Positions 1-11,112 of a stretch of 64,000 nt of DNA are shown here, piece by piece. Numbering within the stretch: the stretch's first letter is position 1; the number at the start of each line of letters is the position of its first letter. Source of the DNA: Salvia splendens (Eukaryota; Streptophyta; Magnoliopsida; Lamiales; Lamiaceae); the NCBI RefSeq assembly GCF_004379255.2, contig NC_056034.1, forward strand, positions 4,776,501 to 4,840,500. The letters are read 5' to 3'. The notes under the pieces were generated by a model that was not told where the DNA came from, ran no database searches, and saw only the letters and a program-made list of their open reading frames with translations. A program made the position numbers and the translations under genes.

Positions 1-1241
1 TTATTCCGGGCTAGATATATAATTCACTTTATATTAAACGTATATTATAAATTTGGTACTGCATTTATAATTATAACAGTGAATGAAACACAAAATTGGA
101 TACAATTATTATTTTTTATTATGTTACTATAACATTATAAAATTTAATTAAACTAATATTACAAATTACACGAAATAAAGAATATACAAAATAGATCTTA
201 TATCGTGATTAGACTTTATAAGTAAAGAAAGCATACAAATAATATGTATAACATAATTTGAATTTGCCAGTATTTTTATTTATACTAAGTGAATTTTATA
301 ATGTAAGTAGTACAACTTAATTTAATTTCTATAGTGTATGGCAATAAATAAAACACACGAACAATATACAATATCCCAGTTATAATTTTTAAGTATTTTA
401 AATTGCAAGTTTAAATATAGTATTTTACAATATTATAATAACATAAAATAATAAACAAATAAAATGCATCATGCGTTTCATACTCTACTTCTTGCATTTT
501 AAAATGCAGTAGAAGATCTCAGATTATCAGCCCATGGAAGATAGTGGGTGAGGAGAAAGAAGTTGATGAGAGAAAAAAATGTGGAAGAGATAGAGATGGA
601 GAGAAAATATGGAAGAGAGAGATGAGAGAAAACTGCTTGCTCACACGTTTTTAGCAGAAAAATGTGGAAGAGAGAGGGATGAGTTAGTATAGTATAGAAT
701 CTATAGATCACACACGTTTTTAGCAGAATGTGGAAGAGAGAGGAGAGGAGTAGCTTTTATGTTCCATATTTATGATAAAGAGAGTAGCTTTTACATCAAT
801 CATTCTCTATATATTGAAAAAGAGAATGCAAAATATTAGTAGTAAATTGGTTTCTAATCGATTTGATTTGAGACAAAAGTCCATTTTTTTATACTAGTAT
901 ATTACTACTATCATTTTGTACATTTTATCTAGAATATTATGTTTTATAGCTTTTGATTTTTAATATTACCAATATGTCTTTTACATAAATATTTTATTAG
1001 TAATAAAACACAATTTAATTACTAGTAAAATATTTTTTCTTTAAGTCGTGAATTCAAGTTACACATATAATAGATGAGAAACTAATTATCTTCTTTAGAA
1101 TTAAAAATATTACAAATAGGTCCATATTAGATCCTAAGGTAAATATGTCGCTAATTTATGATAATCAATTCAATAATTATCCAACTTCGATTGGATAACT
1201 AAGATCACGCTTACGACTTATCATCAAAGATATGGTTGTTA
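1..1241. other. AT-rich intergenic DNA, no gene seen
   Basis: Very AT-rich with no convincing coding frame. Positions 510-770 are GA-rich on the + strand and hold two copies of a block containing cacacgtttttagcag followed by tgtggaagagagag (near 641 and 705), a local duplication. The short reading frame on the minus strand here is a product of this low-complexity GA/CT tract. Confidence 0.6.
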
Positions 1242-1536
1242 AGAGTATTCAAATTGGATAGGCGCATCTCAGGGTCTATCTCATTTATTCCTGTCATATC
1301 AGCATTTTACCCATAAATATTTATCTGCAATGGAAGGGCCGCAGAGCCTATCTCACAGCCATTTCTTCAGCCCTATCGCCGCAAGGCCGATCGTGGCCCC
1401 ATGGAGATCGGTCATGGCTGTTGGAACAACCCTTTGGAGAACGAGAGAGGGCCGATCATCGGTCCCTTTTTCGCAGTGATGGCCGATCTGTGGGCCTATA
1501 ATGGCTTCGAGAGATCGCCATCCATTAATAATGCTA
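1242..1536. mobile_element. PIF/Harbinger-like MITE, 295 bp
   Basis: A GC-richer block in AT-rich DNA, bounded by TTA on both sides (1239-1241 and 1537-1539). The ends are imperfect inverted repeats: left AGAGTATTCAAATTGGAT, right (reverse complement) TAGCATTATTAATGGATGG, followed by GCGCATCTC/GCGATCTC. The inside repeats gccgatc motifs. It encodes nothing. The TTA duplication plus short TIRs fits Tourist-type MITEs; family assignment is inference. Confidence 0.6.
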
Positions 1537-2189
1537 TTACTGGAAGTATGATTTGAACTATTATTTCAATATTTTATTAAAAAATTTCACATATTATATG
1601 ATGCATCATTCATATTAATTAAAAATTTCACATATTACACTACATGTGAAAATATCTCATAGTATAATTTTTGTGCAATAGCTACCAGACATAGTTACAG
1701 TATAATTAAAAAAAGTTTTAAAAAAATTAGATTTGTTAAATGGTTATATAATCCCGTTTTCTAAGCCATTAAAATGACTTGGGACTAAAAAATTACAGGA
1801 CTCCCACTGAAGCTTTAAACAATGATCCTGTTAACTTTTTTTAAAGAAAAAAAAAATCACACCCCACCACCTGCATCCTCTGATTTCTTTAAAGCTGAAA
1901 ACAGAAAAACAAACAGATGGTGAGTCCTCCTAGCTCAACCAAAACAGGTTGTGCTGCGTTAATTTCTCCGACGCGCTATCCGTCGCGTTGAAGATTGATT
2001 GTTTAGTAGTACAACTTTTTATGCAGTTGTTTTAATTTTGTTCCCACTCTTTTGAACGTGGCTGTGCTCCTAACTCAACACGCATCCCACTCACTCTCAC
2101 TCTGTTATTCTCCGCATTCGCGCACCGATACCCGCCGGATTGCTTCCGGAAGTAGCCTGGATCTAGATTAGAAGCCGACTCAGTAGGAT
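1537..2189. other. upstream region and leader of the UGT80-like locus
   Basis: AT-rich DNA passing into a more balanced leader at about 1860-2189, just before the first ATG of the sterol glucosyltransferase-like locus. No TATA box could be assigned with confidence. Confidence 0.4.
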
Positions 2190-2914
2190 ATGGTAGCGCC
2201 GACGATGCCGAAGCCGGATGAGGCAAGTTCTTCTACGAGCTCCGGAGAAGTTTCCGTCAAGTTTGAAGAAGATACTCCGGAGGTTTCTGGTGCGGCATCT
2301 GATAGAAGCGCCGATGCTTCCGTCTCCAATGGAGCCGGCAGCGGTTCTTCTGGTGAGTCGCTGTTTTTGCTTCGTGAATTGAGTTGATGAAATGTAGGAT
2401 TGTGAGTTGTAGTTAATGGTGAAGTTGTGGAGGTTTCAATTTGCAATTGATAGCTTGAATTGTCGTTGCGTTCCAGTTTTTATTAGTTCGGTTGTATTAT
2501 AAGTTTGTTGATTTGTGGTTAATCGTGATTGATGGTGGAAGGGAATGCGAGAGCTAATTTTCCTACGGGAAATACTATGCCGCCTGAAATCTTGAAATCC
2601 GAGAAAATAGAAGTGCCGCAGGGGTTAGAAAGATTGAAAGATAGAGAGGGAGAGATATACTACTAATGTTTGTGCTGACGAGGCTGCTCAGATTTTTGAT
2701 GAAAGAATTCCTGTGCAGGAGAAGGTTGAGCCTTTTTACTAGATTCATGGTTTTAGTTGATGTTATGCATCATTTTCGATTATTAATGTCATTTCTGGAT
2801 CCGTTATAGTTTATTCAAATTCTTATTCTAAATATAGAATGATGTCCTCGTCCATTCTAAATTTGGTATCTAAAATTATACTTCAAGTAAAGGAGTGTTT
2901 TTCATATCGAACTT

Positions 2915-3000
2915 TTTTTTGATTTACACACACCCTATGACTTGAACCCCAGACCTATTGGACGGAGGACAAATGTCTTGGTTAGTTTCGTTTCGCTCTC
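2915..3000 (-). mobile_element. possible tRNA-derived SINE fragment
   Basis: On the minus strand this intron segment has a box-B-like GGGGTTCAAGTC (about 2940-2953) downstream of a degenerate box-A-like stretch, then an A-rich tail. This is the layout of a tRNA-derived SINE head. It lies in an intron of the UGT80 pseudogene. It is short and weak evidence. Confidence 0.3.
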
Positions 3001-6000
3001 ATTGCAAACATTTATAATACTAGTAAAACAATCACATTTTTGTAGTGTCAAATGAAAGTTCTCAAGTTAATACCTGACAGATTACTTCAATGTGAAGAAG
3101 TAATTATTTTCTTTATAAATTTTGTCTATAGCTAAGAGACTCTTTATCAGCATGTACTGAAGATTGATCAGTCAATTTCATTATTTAATAATTGCAATTT
3201 GTATATCCTTCTGATACCAGTTGCAAATTAGATTTTCATATAGTTGCATTATTCTGGTACATCTTCCGCCGATTGGCTATTCTACTCTGTCTTGCTGCAA
3301 GTGTATAAGCTGGAACTGTGCATGAGTGACTTATAAGCAACTTTTGGATTGTTTTGTAATTCTGCTCTTCCTATTCTGGAGCATGTCTCGTACTTGTACA
3401 AGTTGAAAGTAATATGGAAAACCCCTAAGACCTAAAAGGATATATTAGTGCAAAAACACATTATGTTGTTCGTCTCATCCGGGTATAAATGTCTTCAATC
3501 CATTTGCATCGATGTGTCGCACAGTTTGATGAATATATGCCATTTCTATGCAGAATACTTTTTGGGTGATTATTCAATTATGGTTAAAGTAATGGAATGG
3601 TAGAATAATATATCAGACTGTAAACATACCTGGGTTCTTTCGTTAAATATTTAAAACATTGCAGCTCAAATTGTTGAACAGAATTGCTACAGTTAAAGAT
3701 GATGGAACTGTAGAATTTGAAGTTCCAGTTGATGTTGAACATCGTAGCCTTGGAGCTGGCTCCAATAGCGTATATGCAGAAGTTGATGAGGAGGTTCTTG
3801 ATGCAACAGACATTCAGTATATTCCACCATTGCAGATTGTAATGCTAATTGTTGGAACTCGTGGAGATGTGCTGCCATTTGTTGCAATTGGAAAGCGACT
3901 CCAGGTTGAGTCAATATTGCAATGGAAACTACAGTATTTCCTTATCAATTAATTAGAATCTCATTTAGCAATCAAAAAGCGACATTTGGGTGTCTCAAAC
4001 TATTTTAATCTGCTGTTTAAAGTTTCAATGCATTTTGGTAAACATATATTTCTGCTTCCACTTAGCCCAAATCTATGAGTGGTAAAAATCAGAGTCCTTT
4101 AGTACATGCACCGATTTCCATCCCCTGTTGCTGTATTCATCATTATTCTTCTACTTGATCTTTCTTTTTTGTGTCCGAAAAAAACTCTTTTTATCTCTGT
4201 AATCGTCTCTCCACATGTGTGATTCCAGTAGGGAACTGAGCATCTGTTCAAGGCAAAATGTGTATATGTTAGTAGCCCTTCAAAACCCTGGATAAAGATG
4301 TTCGACGATGTGTGTTCCGGGTGTAAGATTGTAGTATGCGTCAAGGATTTTTTTCTTTAGTACATTTGAAATCCATCTTATAAAGTTTTTACTGAAGATA
4401 CTTAGTGCAGGATTATGGCCATCGTGTGAGATAGGCTACTCATTCAAATTTCAAAGAGTTTGTCTTGACATCTGGATTAGAATTCTATCCTCTTGGTGGG
4501 GATCCAAAAGTTCTTGCCGAATGTATGTTTCTCTACCTTCATTCTTAAAGCGGGTCTTCTTATTACTTGGGGACTCGGTTGTGGTTTATCTATTGTCAGT
4601 GAGACTTTGTTCTCCCCTGCAAAATATGATGCTTGATCTTTTCTTGACTTCAAGTCTTCATAGATTAAAAAAAGCATAGAAGTGTTTCTCTTTGAGTTAT
4701 GGTCAAGTTGAAGTGACCTTTCTGAATACGAGGCTTGATATAACATCGCCACTAATCAATATATTTTTCCACTTCATTTAGTAGTTGATGTCAGAATGAT
4801 TCTGTGTTAAGTACTTCTTGCAATGTGAATCTTGATATATGTGGTCTCCCCATGTTATAGTGACATTTGATCCTCTTAATGGGATGCATAAATAATGAAT
4901 ATAACTTCTTTCTTTACAGACATGGTAAAAAACAAAGGGTTCTTGCCTTCAGGGCCTTCAGAAATACCAATTCAAAGAAATCAAATGAAAGAGATAATAT
5001 ATTCACTGCTTCCAGCATGCAAAGATCCTGATAAGGACACTGAGATTCCTTTTAAAGCAGATGCAATTATTGCCAATCCTCCTGCATATGGTTAGATAAT
5101 GCAACTTAGCATGTCTCGGCTCTCTGAAAACTGGTTTTTCAAGTTTTCATTACATGGTTGCATATTTGCATAATCTTCCTTGCAATTTTTCATGTTTTTG
5201 CACTTAATTGTTTGTTTGGTTCACGGAGAATGTTTTATCTCAAAGTTGTGGCTGGGGGGAGGGTTCTGCCTTTATTTAATTAATGGAAATTTTATTTCTC
5301 CATTCTGAATGTATATTAATATGCGCTAGATATATCCTGAATTAAGTATCCCCATTTTGAGAGTTGAGTTGGTTTCCATGTTCATGAGTGTATCTCCACC
5401 TGTTTGTTGTGTTCTATTAGTGCATGGATACACTGATATTGCTGATGAAATGACCATCTAGATTTGTATCAATTTATTGCAGGTCCCATGTTGCTGAAGC
5501 ATTGAAAGTACCAATTCATATATTTTTCACAATGCCTTGGACGTAAGTATTTTCTATATCATTTTAAGCCACGGAGAAAATTATTATTATTCTAATTTAG
5601 CAAAAAAATAAGATATAGTGGATCTCTTAACAAGTTTGTCCCTCATGCTATCATGTTCACTTACTAAACAATGGTATTTTGCAGGCCCACAAGTGAATTC
5701 CCCCATCCTTTGTCTCGTGTTAAGCAATCAGCTGGATACAGAGTGCGTTTTAAGAGTTTGTTTAACTTGTATATCTTGCGGTTTGTGATTTTCTACAAAA
5801 ATTATGATCAATCTATTTCTTCCTCTCTGATATCCTTTGTTTGAATTGCTTTACAGTTGTCGTATCAGATTGTAGACTCCTTGATTTGGCTAGGAATTCG
5901 AGACATGATAAATGATCTTAGGAAAAAAAAATTGAAGCTTCGGCATGTCACATATTTGAGTGGTTCACAAGGGTTTGAGTCAAATATTCCACATTGATAT

Positions 6001-6771
6001 ATCTGGAGCCCTCATCTTGTTCCTAAACCAAAAGGTTTTCACTTTCTTACTGCCGTTTACTTTAAGAAAGTAGTTTGTGCCAATGGATCAACCTTTATCA
6101 TCTGAACATGATACCAATCAGTTCTCTTTCTTATCTTAAAGATCTGTTTCATTTCATCCATACTTGGTACTACTAGTTCTATGTAAATTTAGATAGTGCT
6201 ACCTGAGTATCGTAGCCATGTTGTCTTGCAGATTGGGGACCCAAGGTTGATGTCGTTGGATTTTGCTTCCTTGAACCGCCTGAGTCACTTGTAAACTGGC
6301 TTAAAGCTGGCACAAAGCCTATCTATATTGGGTTTGGCAGTTTGGTTAGTACCCCAAGTTCCTTCACATCCCAAAAGTAAACCCCAGATAAAGAAGAAAC
6401 ATGAGGAAATGTGATTATTGTTCTTTTCTTTAGGGGTGGAGGTATCTTGTGACTGAGATTTTGTTAACATATTTCTTGAAGTTTTCTTCTCCAATATTGG
6501 TCTTTGAACTTTCACTGTGGGAACTGTACTAAGTTTTGTGATTCAATGAGAAACCAGTTCATTTTGTTTGAATAGTTTAAACATTCTAATAGGCAATGGT
6601 TGGCACTGAGTAATTAATTGGCAAAACTGTTCGCCATAACTGTTCGCGGTTGCAAATCCCCCCCCCCCCCTCCTTCCTGCAACAAAATATGCTGCACATG
6701 CAGTAGAGATATCTAAGTTGTGTCAAAGAGAACATTTTTTCATTTCAGCTTGTTTGACTTGGTCCTTTTGT

Positions 6772-7037
6772 CTCCCTCCGTCCCGCTTAAGATGACACGT
6801 TTTCCTTTTTAGTTTGTCCCAACTAAGATGATACATTTCCTTTTTTGGAAACTTTCACTCTCCAATTAATACACCCAACCACTTTTTCTTACTCCTATTA
6901 AAATATTCATCTTTCTTTCTCTCTCTATTTTAATACTTACACCCACCTTTTCTCTCTCCAATTAAACACTTTAACCAATAACTCCTAAAATCCCGTGCCG
7001 GCCAAGAAATGTGTCATCTTAGCCGGGACGGAGGGAG
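6772..7037. mobile_element. Stowaway-type MITE in intron
   Basis: The ends are CTCCCTCCGTCCCG and its inverted copy CGGGACGGAGGGAG. TA follows on the right (7038-7039); the left TA is degraded. Both arms continue inward (gcttaagatgacacgtttcc against its complement). It is non-coding and sits in the intron between exons 9 and 10 of the UGT80-like locus. Confidence 0.8.
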
Positions 7038-8555
7038 TAACATTCAATGTGCTGATTTTTTCTTCTTCTATCTCAGCCTGTCGTAGAGCCGGAGAAAATG
7101 ACAAAGATAATCATTGAGGCTTTAGAAATAACTAAACAAAGAGGAATCATCAACAAAGGATGGGGTGGCCTTGGTAACTGTAAGTTCTCTTTTTCCTGAC
7201 TTTTCCTGTCAATGATTTTCCAATCGCATATATATATCCTGAAAATTGGCTCATTTGACTAATGCTTCTTGCTTCAGTGGCTGAAGAAAAAGACTTTGCA
7301 TATCTTCTGGACAATTGTCCTCATGACTGGCTGTTCTTGCAGTGTGCTGCTGTGGTAAGTTGTTCATTAGTAGTATTAGTTTATGCACAGTGGTCCTTTA
7401 TCTTACTAAGTGCACCATCCTATTTACTGATATTTGTACGAAAGCAACATGTTGATTTTATGTCTTTGTGTTCTGGGGGTGATAAATGTGGTTTTGGTAG
7501 TGAAGTTTCCATTAAGTGTAGTAAAACCAGATCATCTAATTTTGCTTAGGTTTTTTGAGCAATAAGGTAATCTTTTTTGTGTACCTATATGTTTGCAGGT
7601 GCACCATGGAGGTGCTGGAACAACAGCTGCTGGTCTTAAAGCGGCGGTAGTGGCTTGGCTTGAAGTTTTTGTTGGTTCGACATTTTATGTTGACTCTTTA
7701 ATGTATAATATTTGTTGGTAATGCAGTGCCCAACAACCATTATTCCATTCTTTGGTGACCAACCATTTTGGGGAGAAAAGTCCATGCCAGAGGCGTAGGC
7801 CCTCCACCAATTCCCGTGGATGAGTTTTTTCTCGAAAAGTTGGTTAATGCAATTAATTTTATGCTAGACCCCCAGGTACCACACCTTAGATACTACCATG
7901 GTTTCTAGTTGAAATGAAGGATGTGCAAAATTTATTTTTAAGTGTTGGATTGATTTGGAGATCATGTGATCAATCTCTTGCAACTTTTAGCGACGCATAA
8001 AGGGAGGAATATCTTATTCGTATTTATCAAATATATCATTATTTGATTTGAATGTCTTGGATATGGACCTTTTTTGCAGGTAAAGGAGTGCAGTTGAACT
8101 TGCAAAAGCCATGGAAAATGAAGATGGTGTTACAGGAGCCGTGAAGGCATTCTTCAAACACCGTCCACATAAAAAACTTGACCCCAACCCTGAGCCTACA
8201 TCATCAAATATCTTCTCCATAAGGAGGTGCTTTGGTTGTTCTTAGGGTGTCCACTATAAGGTGGACGCGCCCAATAGCCCCGCCCCAGTTTTTTGTCCAT
8301 AGCCCCAATTTTTTGTCCATAGCCCCAAAATTTTGTGTCCGCCACTATAGTGGACACCTCCAATAGCCCCAAATTTTATAATCAACTTTCATTTTATAAT
8401 ATTTCAAGTAATTAAGAACAAATTTATCGGACTCTTAGTGGATTAGAAGAAGCCGACTATACGAATTAAAAATAAAAATAAAAATAAAATACAAATTAAA
8501 ATTAAAATTAGAATTACACACTAAATTAAAATTAAAATCACACACTACATTGAAT

Positions 8556-9890
8556 CTAGTACAAATCACTACCAAGTTTACACAACGCCACTACCTCCCC
8601 TACGTGCCCACCTTCAAGCAAATCGGCCTGCAGTGTGTTATGTGATGTGGTCCTGCGCATATCAGCGAAGCGTTGGATCAAATATTCATTGCTCCGTGGT
8701 ACGCCCATCTGGATCGGCGCGGAGGCGACACCGTGACTTGTACTTGCACCCTCTTCCGGCGCCCATCGCTCTGCCGCAAATCCTTCATCTTCTATTATCA
8801 TATTATGCAATATGACACAGACTAACATAATATTCGCGACATCATCTTCGTGCCAAACTCGTGCCGGACACCGTATAATAGCCCACCGTGATTGGAGGAC
8901 ACCAAAAGCCCGCTCAACGTCCTTCCTAGCACTCTCTTGTTTGCGCGCAAAATATTGTTTCTTCGGTCCTACCGGTTGGCGGACAGTCTTCACGAATACT
9001 GGCCACCGCGGATATATTCCATCTGCCAAATAGTAGCCCCTACTATACTGCGTACCGTTGGCTACGAAGCTGATTTCTGGCCCCTCCCCCCGGCACTCCT
9101 CGTTGAAGAGAGGCGACGACTGAAGAACATTGATGTCGTTGTTCGAACCTGCCACGCCGAAATACGCATGCCAGATCTTCAGACGGTAGTCTGCCACGGC
9201 TTCCAGTATCATCGTTGGATGTTTGCTTTTGAATCCAGTAGTGAACTGGCCTTTCCATGCCACGGGGCAGTTCCTCCACTCCCAATGCATGCAATCGATG
9301 CTTCCTAACATTCCGGGGAAGCCGTGCACCGACCCGTGCTTATCAAGTAGGCGCTGACACTCATCCGGGTTGGGCTTCCGTAGAAACTCCCCACCGAAAA
9401 TTTCCCGGATCCCCTTACAGAACTGCCTAAGCACCGTGAGGCTAGTCGTCTCACCCATCTGTAGGTATTCATCGAACATGTCCACTGGTCCAGCGTAGGC
9501 AAGCTGTCGGATTGCAGCGGTGCACTTCTGTTGTGTGGACAGCCCGATCCGGCCTGACGCATCACGCCGGAGGGTGAAGCACCGGTAACGCTCCGCCAAA
9601 TTCGTCGCTATATAGTTGAACAGCCGCTGCGACATCCTGAATCTCCGGCGGAATATCTCGGGTGGATAACGGGGGTTATCCACGAAGTAATCATCCATTA
9701 AACGTTGGTGAGCACCGACGTGGTCTCGTGGGATTGTCCGCCGATGAGTAATGGTGCGAGGGATCGGATCCTCCGCATCCTCCGCCTCCTTCGCCAAACG
9801 GGCCGCTACCTCCTGGGCGGCCTGGTGTTGCACCTGTTGAATCAGAGCATTCCAGTTGTCTCTCCACAAATTGTTCATTTCCGACCCCAA
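8556..9890 (-). CDS. PIF/Harbinger DDE transposase (HARBI1-like nuclease), intact
   Basis: 444 residues, uninterrupted, inside TIRs and a TTA duplication. The N-terminus is Gln/Ala-rich (11-40), followed by the conserved RYPPEIFRRRFRMSQRLFNYI segment (75-94, written here in part) and a helix-turn-helix-like middle. The DDE triad is readable: D199 in GSIDCMHWEW, D252 in VAGSNNDINVL, E326 in RKDVERAFGVLQ. The C-terminal hallmark WHEDDVANIMLVCVILHNM (345-363) is present. Family role: endonuclease that excises and inserts the element at TWA sites, working with a Myb-like partner. No such partner lies in this element; a candidate, in a different element, is at 36498-37484. The start is the first ATG after the TATA box. 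Around 75% of its sequence is repeated at 47.8-49.0 kb in a damaged copy. Confidence 0.93.
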   Translation of the reverse strand: MGSEMNNLWRDNWNALIQQVQHQAAQEVAARLAKEAEDAEDPIPRTITHRRTIPRDHVGAHQRLMDDYFVDNPRYPPEIFRRRFRMSQRLFNYIATNLAERYRCFTLRRDASGRIGLSTQQKCTAAIRQLAYAGPVDMFDEYLQMGETTSLTVLRQFCKGIREIFGGEFLRKPNPDECQRLLDKHGSVHGFPGMLGSIDCMHWEWRNCPVAWKGQFTTGFKSKHPTMILEAVADYRLKIWHAYFGVAGSNNDINVLQSSPLFNEECRGEGPEISFVANGTQYSRGYYLADGIYPRWPVFVKTVRQPVGPKKQYFARKQESARKDVERAFGVLQSRWAIIRCPARVWHEDDVANIMLVCVILHNMIIEDEGFAAERWAPEEGASTSHGVASAPIQMGVPRSNEYLIQRFADMRRTTSHNTLQADLLEGGHVGEVVALCKLGSDLY

Positions 9891-9956
9891 ATTGTAGTGA
9901 GAGAAATTTGTATAGATGTTGTGTTTGAATGGTGTGAAAATAATGAATGGAGTGGG

Positions 9957-9970
9957 GTGTATTTATAGGT
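9957..9970 (-). promoter_or_regulatory. TATA box of the transposase gene
   Basis: Minus strand reads CCTATAAATACACC, about 70 bp upstream of the transposase ATG at 9890. The ORF1 elements at 36.2 and 57.2 kb have a TATAAATA at nearly the same distance. Confidence 0.6.
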
Positions 9971-10217
9971 GAATTGAAGTGTAAAAAATAAAAAAAAAAT
10001 TCGCATGCAACCGCCGCGGCTAATCTTCGTGCCACTATAGGCGCGGCTATAGCCACCCCGCCGCGTCCTCGCCCCACTCGCGGCGAAGCCTCGTCCGCCG
10101 CCCTCCCCCCCCAGCCGCGTCCACCCTCGCGGCGAACACCCCCTCCACTATAATAGCCGCGCCTACCGCCCCGCTTCCGCCCCGCTCGCGGCGTCCACCT
10201 TATAGTGGACGCTCTTA

Positions 10218-11112
10218 GAGGTCTAGGTAATCTTTGCTTGCTCATGATTTCTATTCTTTATTTGTATTACTGTATGTTATAGTAGTAATGGTTATGACTC
10301 GAGTAGTAGTCTTTGTTGTTATTTATCATATTGACAAAATTTTGCTTCGACACAAAATTCCAAGAATTATCAACTCTTTCCTCGGCATCTTATCACTTCT
10401 CAAGTTCAAGTTTGTGCATGAATCTGTTGCTTGTATTGCAAATTTATCTGCTGTGTTCAGTAGATTTGGGTTCCTTGGGAAGTTTTAACTGTGATACCAG
10501 ATGTTCTTTCGAAGCTAGGGAAGGCAGAGAAATGACAAATTTATTATAATAGGCGTTGGTTATAGGAAAAAATGGATTAGTATTTGATGAGAAAGGACCA
10601 AGTAGGAAGGACATCAATCATTGATTTAAGGATGGTCATACTCATACGTATCATTGTATCAACTTTCATGTGAAATGCAAAGCCATGTAGGGGTAGCACA
10701 AGAGCGTATGTCAGCCAAATTAAAACCTCCCAGCTTGGATGAAATTGGGAAGCAATAAATCTCTCTTTTACATTTTGCCTTGCTGATTATGAGGTATCAG
10801 TGGAGTTCAAAACTATAGAACTGTAAAATACAAGCTCATCGGCTCCACATCAGAAAAAGGCCGATCCTCCTTCGTTCTAATGCAATGCATAGATGCCCTT
10901 TCCATGCAAATCTCTTGCTCAAAATTGTCTTAAATCTTTATGCAAGTCGAAACTTGTTATAGAGCTCAAACTACCCCAGCTAGACAGAATGCACGACATT
11001 GAAAATGTACAATGTCCTGTCCAAAGGAAATGCCAAAACCAGAAAATTCAACTCTTAACAGGCATGATACTGATATATACTTTGTCGTTGTTACATCCTC
11101 TATCGTCAAGTC
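10218..11112. other. former 3' flank of the UGT80 locus and CNR6 3' side
   Basis: Starts with the sequence that followed the UGT80 stop codon before the transposon landed, so its first part is probably that gene's old 3' UTR. The right part, from about 10890, is likely 3' UTR or flank of the minus-strand CNR6-like gene. No coding frame is convincing. Confidence 0.4.

Larger units (their letters stand above)
2190..8245 (+). pseudogene. sterol 3-beta-glucosyltransferase (UGT80 type), broken
   Basis: Family role: transfers glucose from UDP-glucose to membrane sterols. Fourteen exons can be followed: 2190-2352, 2542-2724, 3665-3904, 4411-4522, 4920-5090, 5483-5542, 5685-5742, 5857-6034, 6232-6344, 7077-7179, 7278-7354, 7599-7646, 7727-7875, 8080-8245. 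Family blocks include LLNRIATVKDDGTVEFE, IVGTRGDVLPFVAIG, KVDVVGFCF, the nucleotide-sugar site VHHGGAGTTAAGLKAA, PFFGDQPFWGE and the C-terminus FSIRRCFGCS. At least six lesions break the frame: a frameshift near 2650-2665; TAG for Leu at 4432-4434; a frameshift at the 5483 junction; TGA for Gly at 5995-5997; one extra base near 7773-7780; a missing base near 8088-8095. Six residues are also lacking around 6268. Introns and splice sites remain intact, so decay followed a normal genomic copy. Poor assembly could explain one lesion but hardly all six. Confidence 0.88.
8245..10214. mobile_element. PIF/Harbinger transposon carrying only a transposase
   Basis: TSD TTA at 8242-8244 and 10215-10217. 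TIRs of about 24 bp at 8245-8268 and 10191-10214: left GGGTGTCCACTATAAGGTGG, right (reverse complement) GAGCGTCCACTATAAGGTGG, differing at only two positions in the shared block. Subterminal repeats of gtccactatag/ccaatagcccc occur inside both ends. The only gene is the minus-strand transposase; no Myb/SANT ORF1 is present, although the family normally needs one. The intact reading frame and near-matching TIRs suggest a fairly recent insertion. Confidence 0.9.

Noticed and set aside
499..711. minus-strand frame of 70 residues near the left edge
   Set aside because: It comes from a GA-rich duplicated tract; no conserved motif.
9691..10245. 184-residue minus-strand frame overlapping the transposase start
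   Set aside because: It crosses the transposon's TIR and GC-rich end and has low-complexity Arg/Gly content; it is a shadow of the transposase 5' region.
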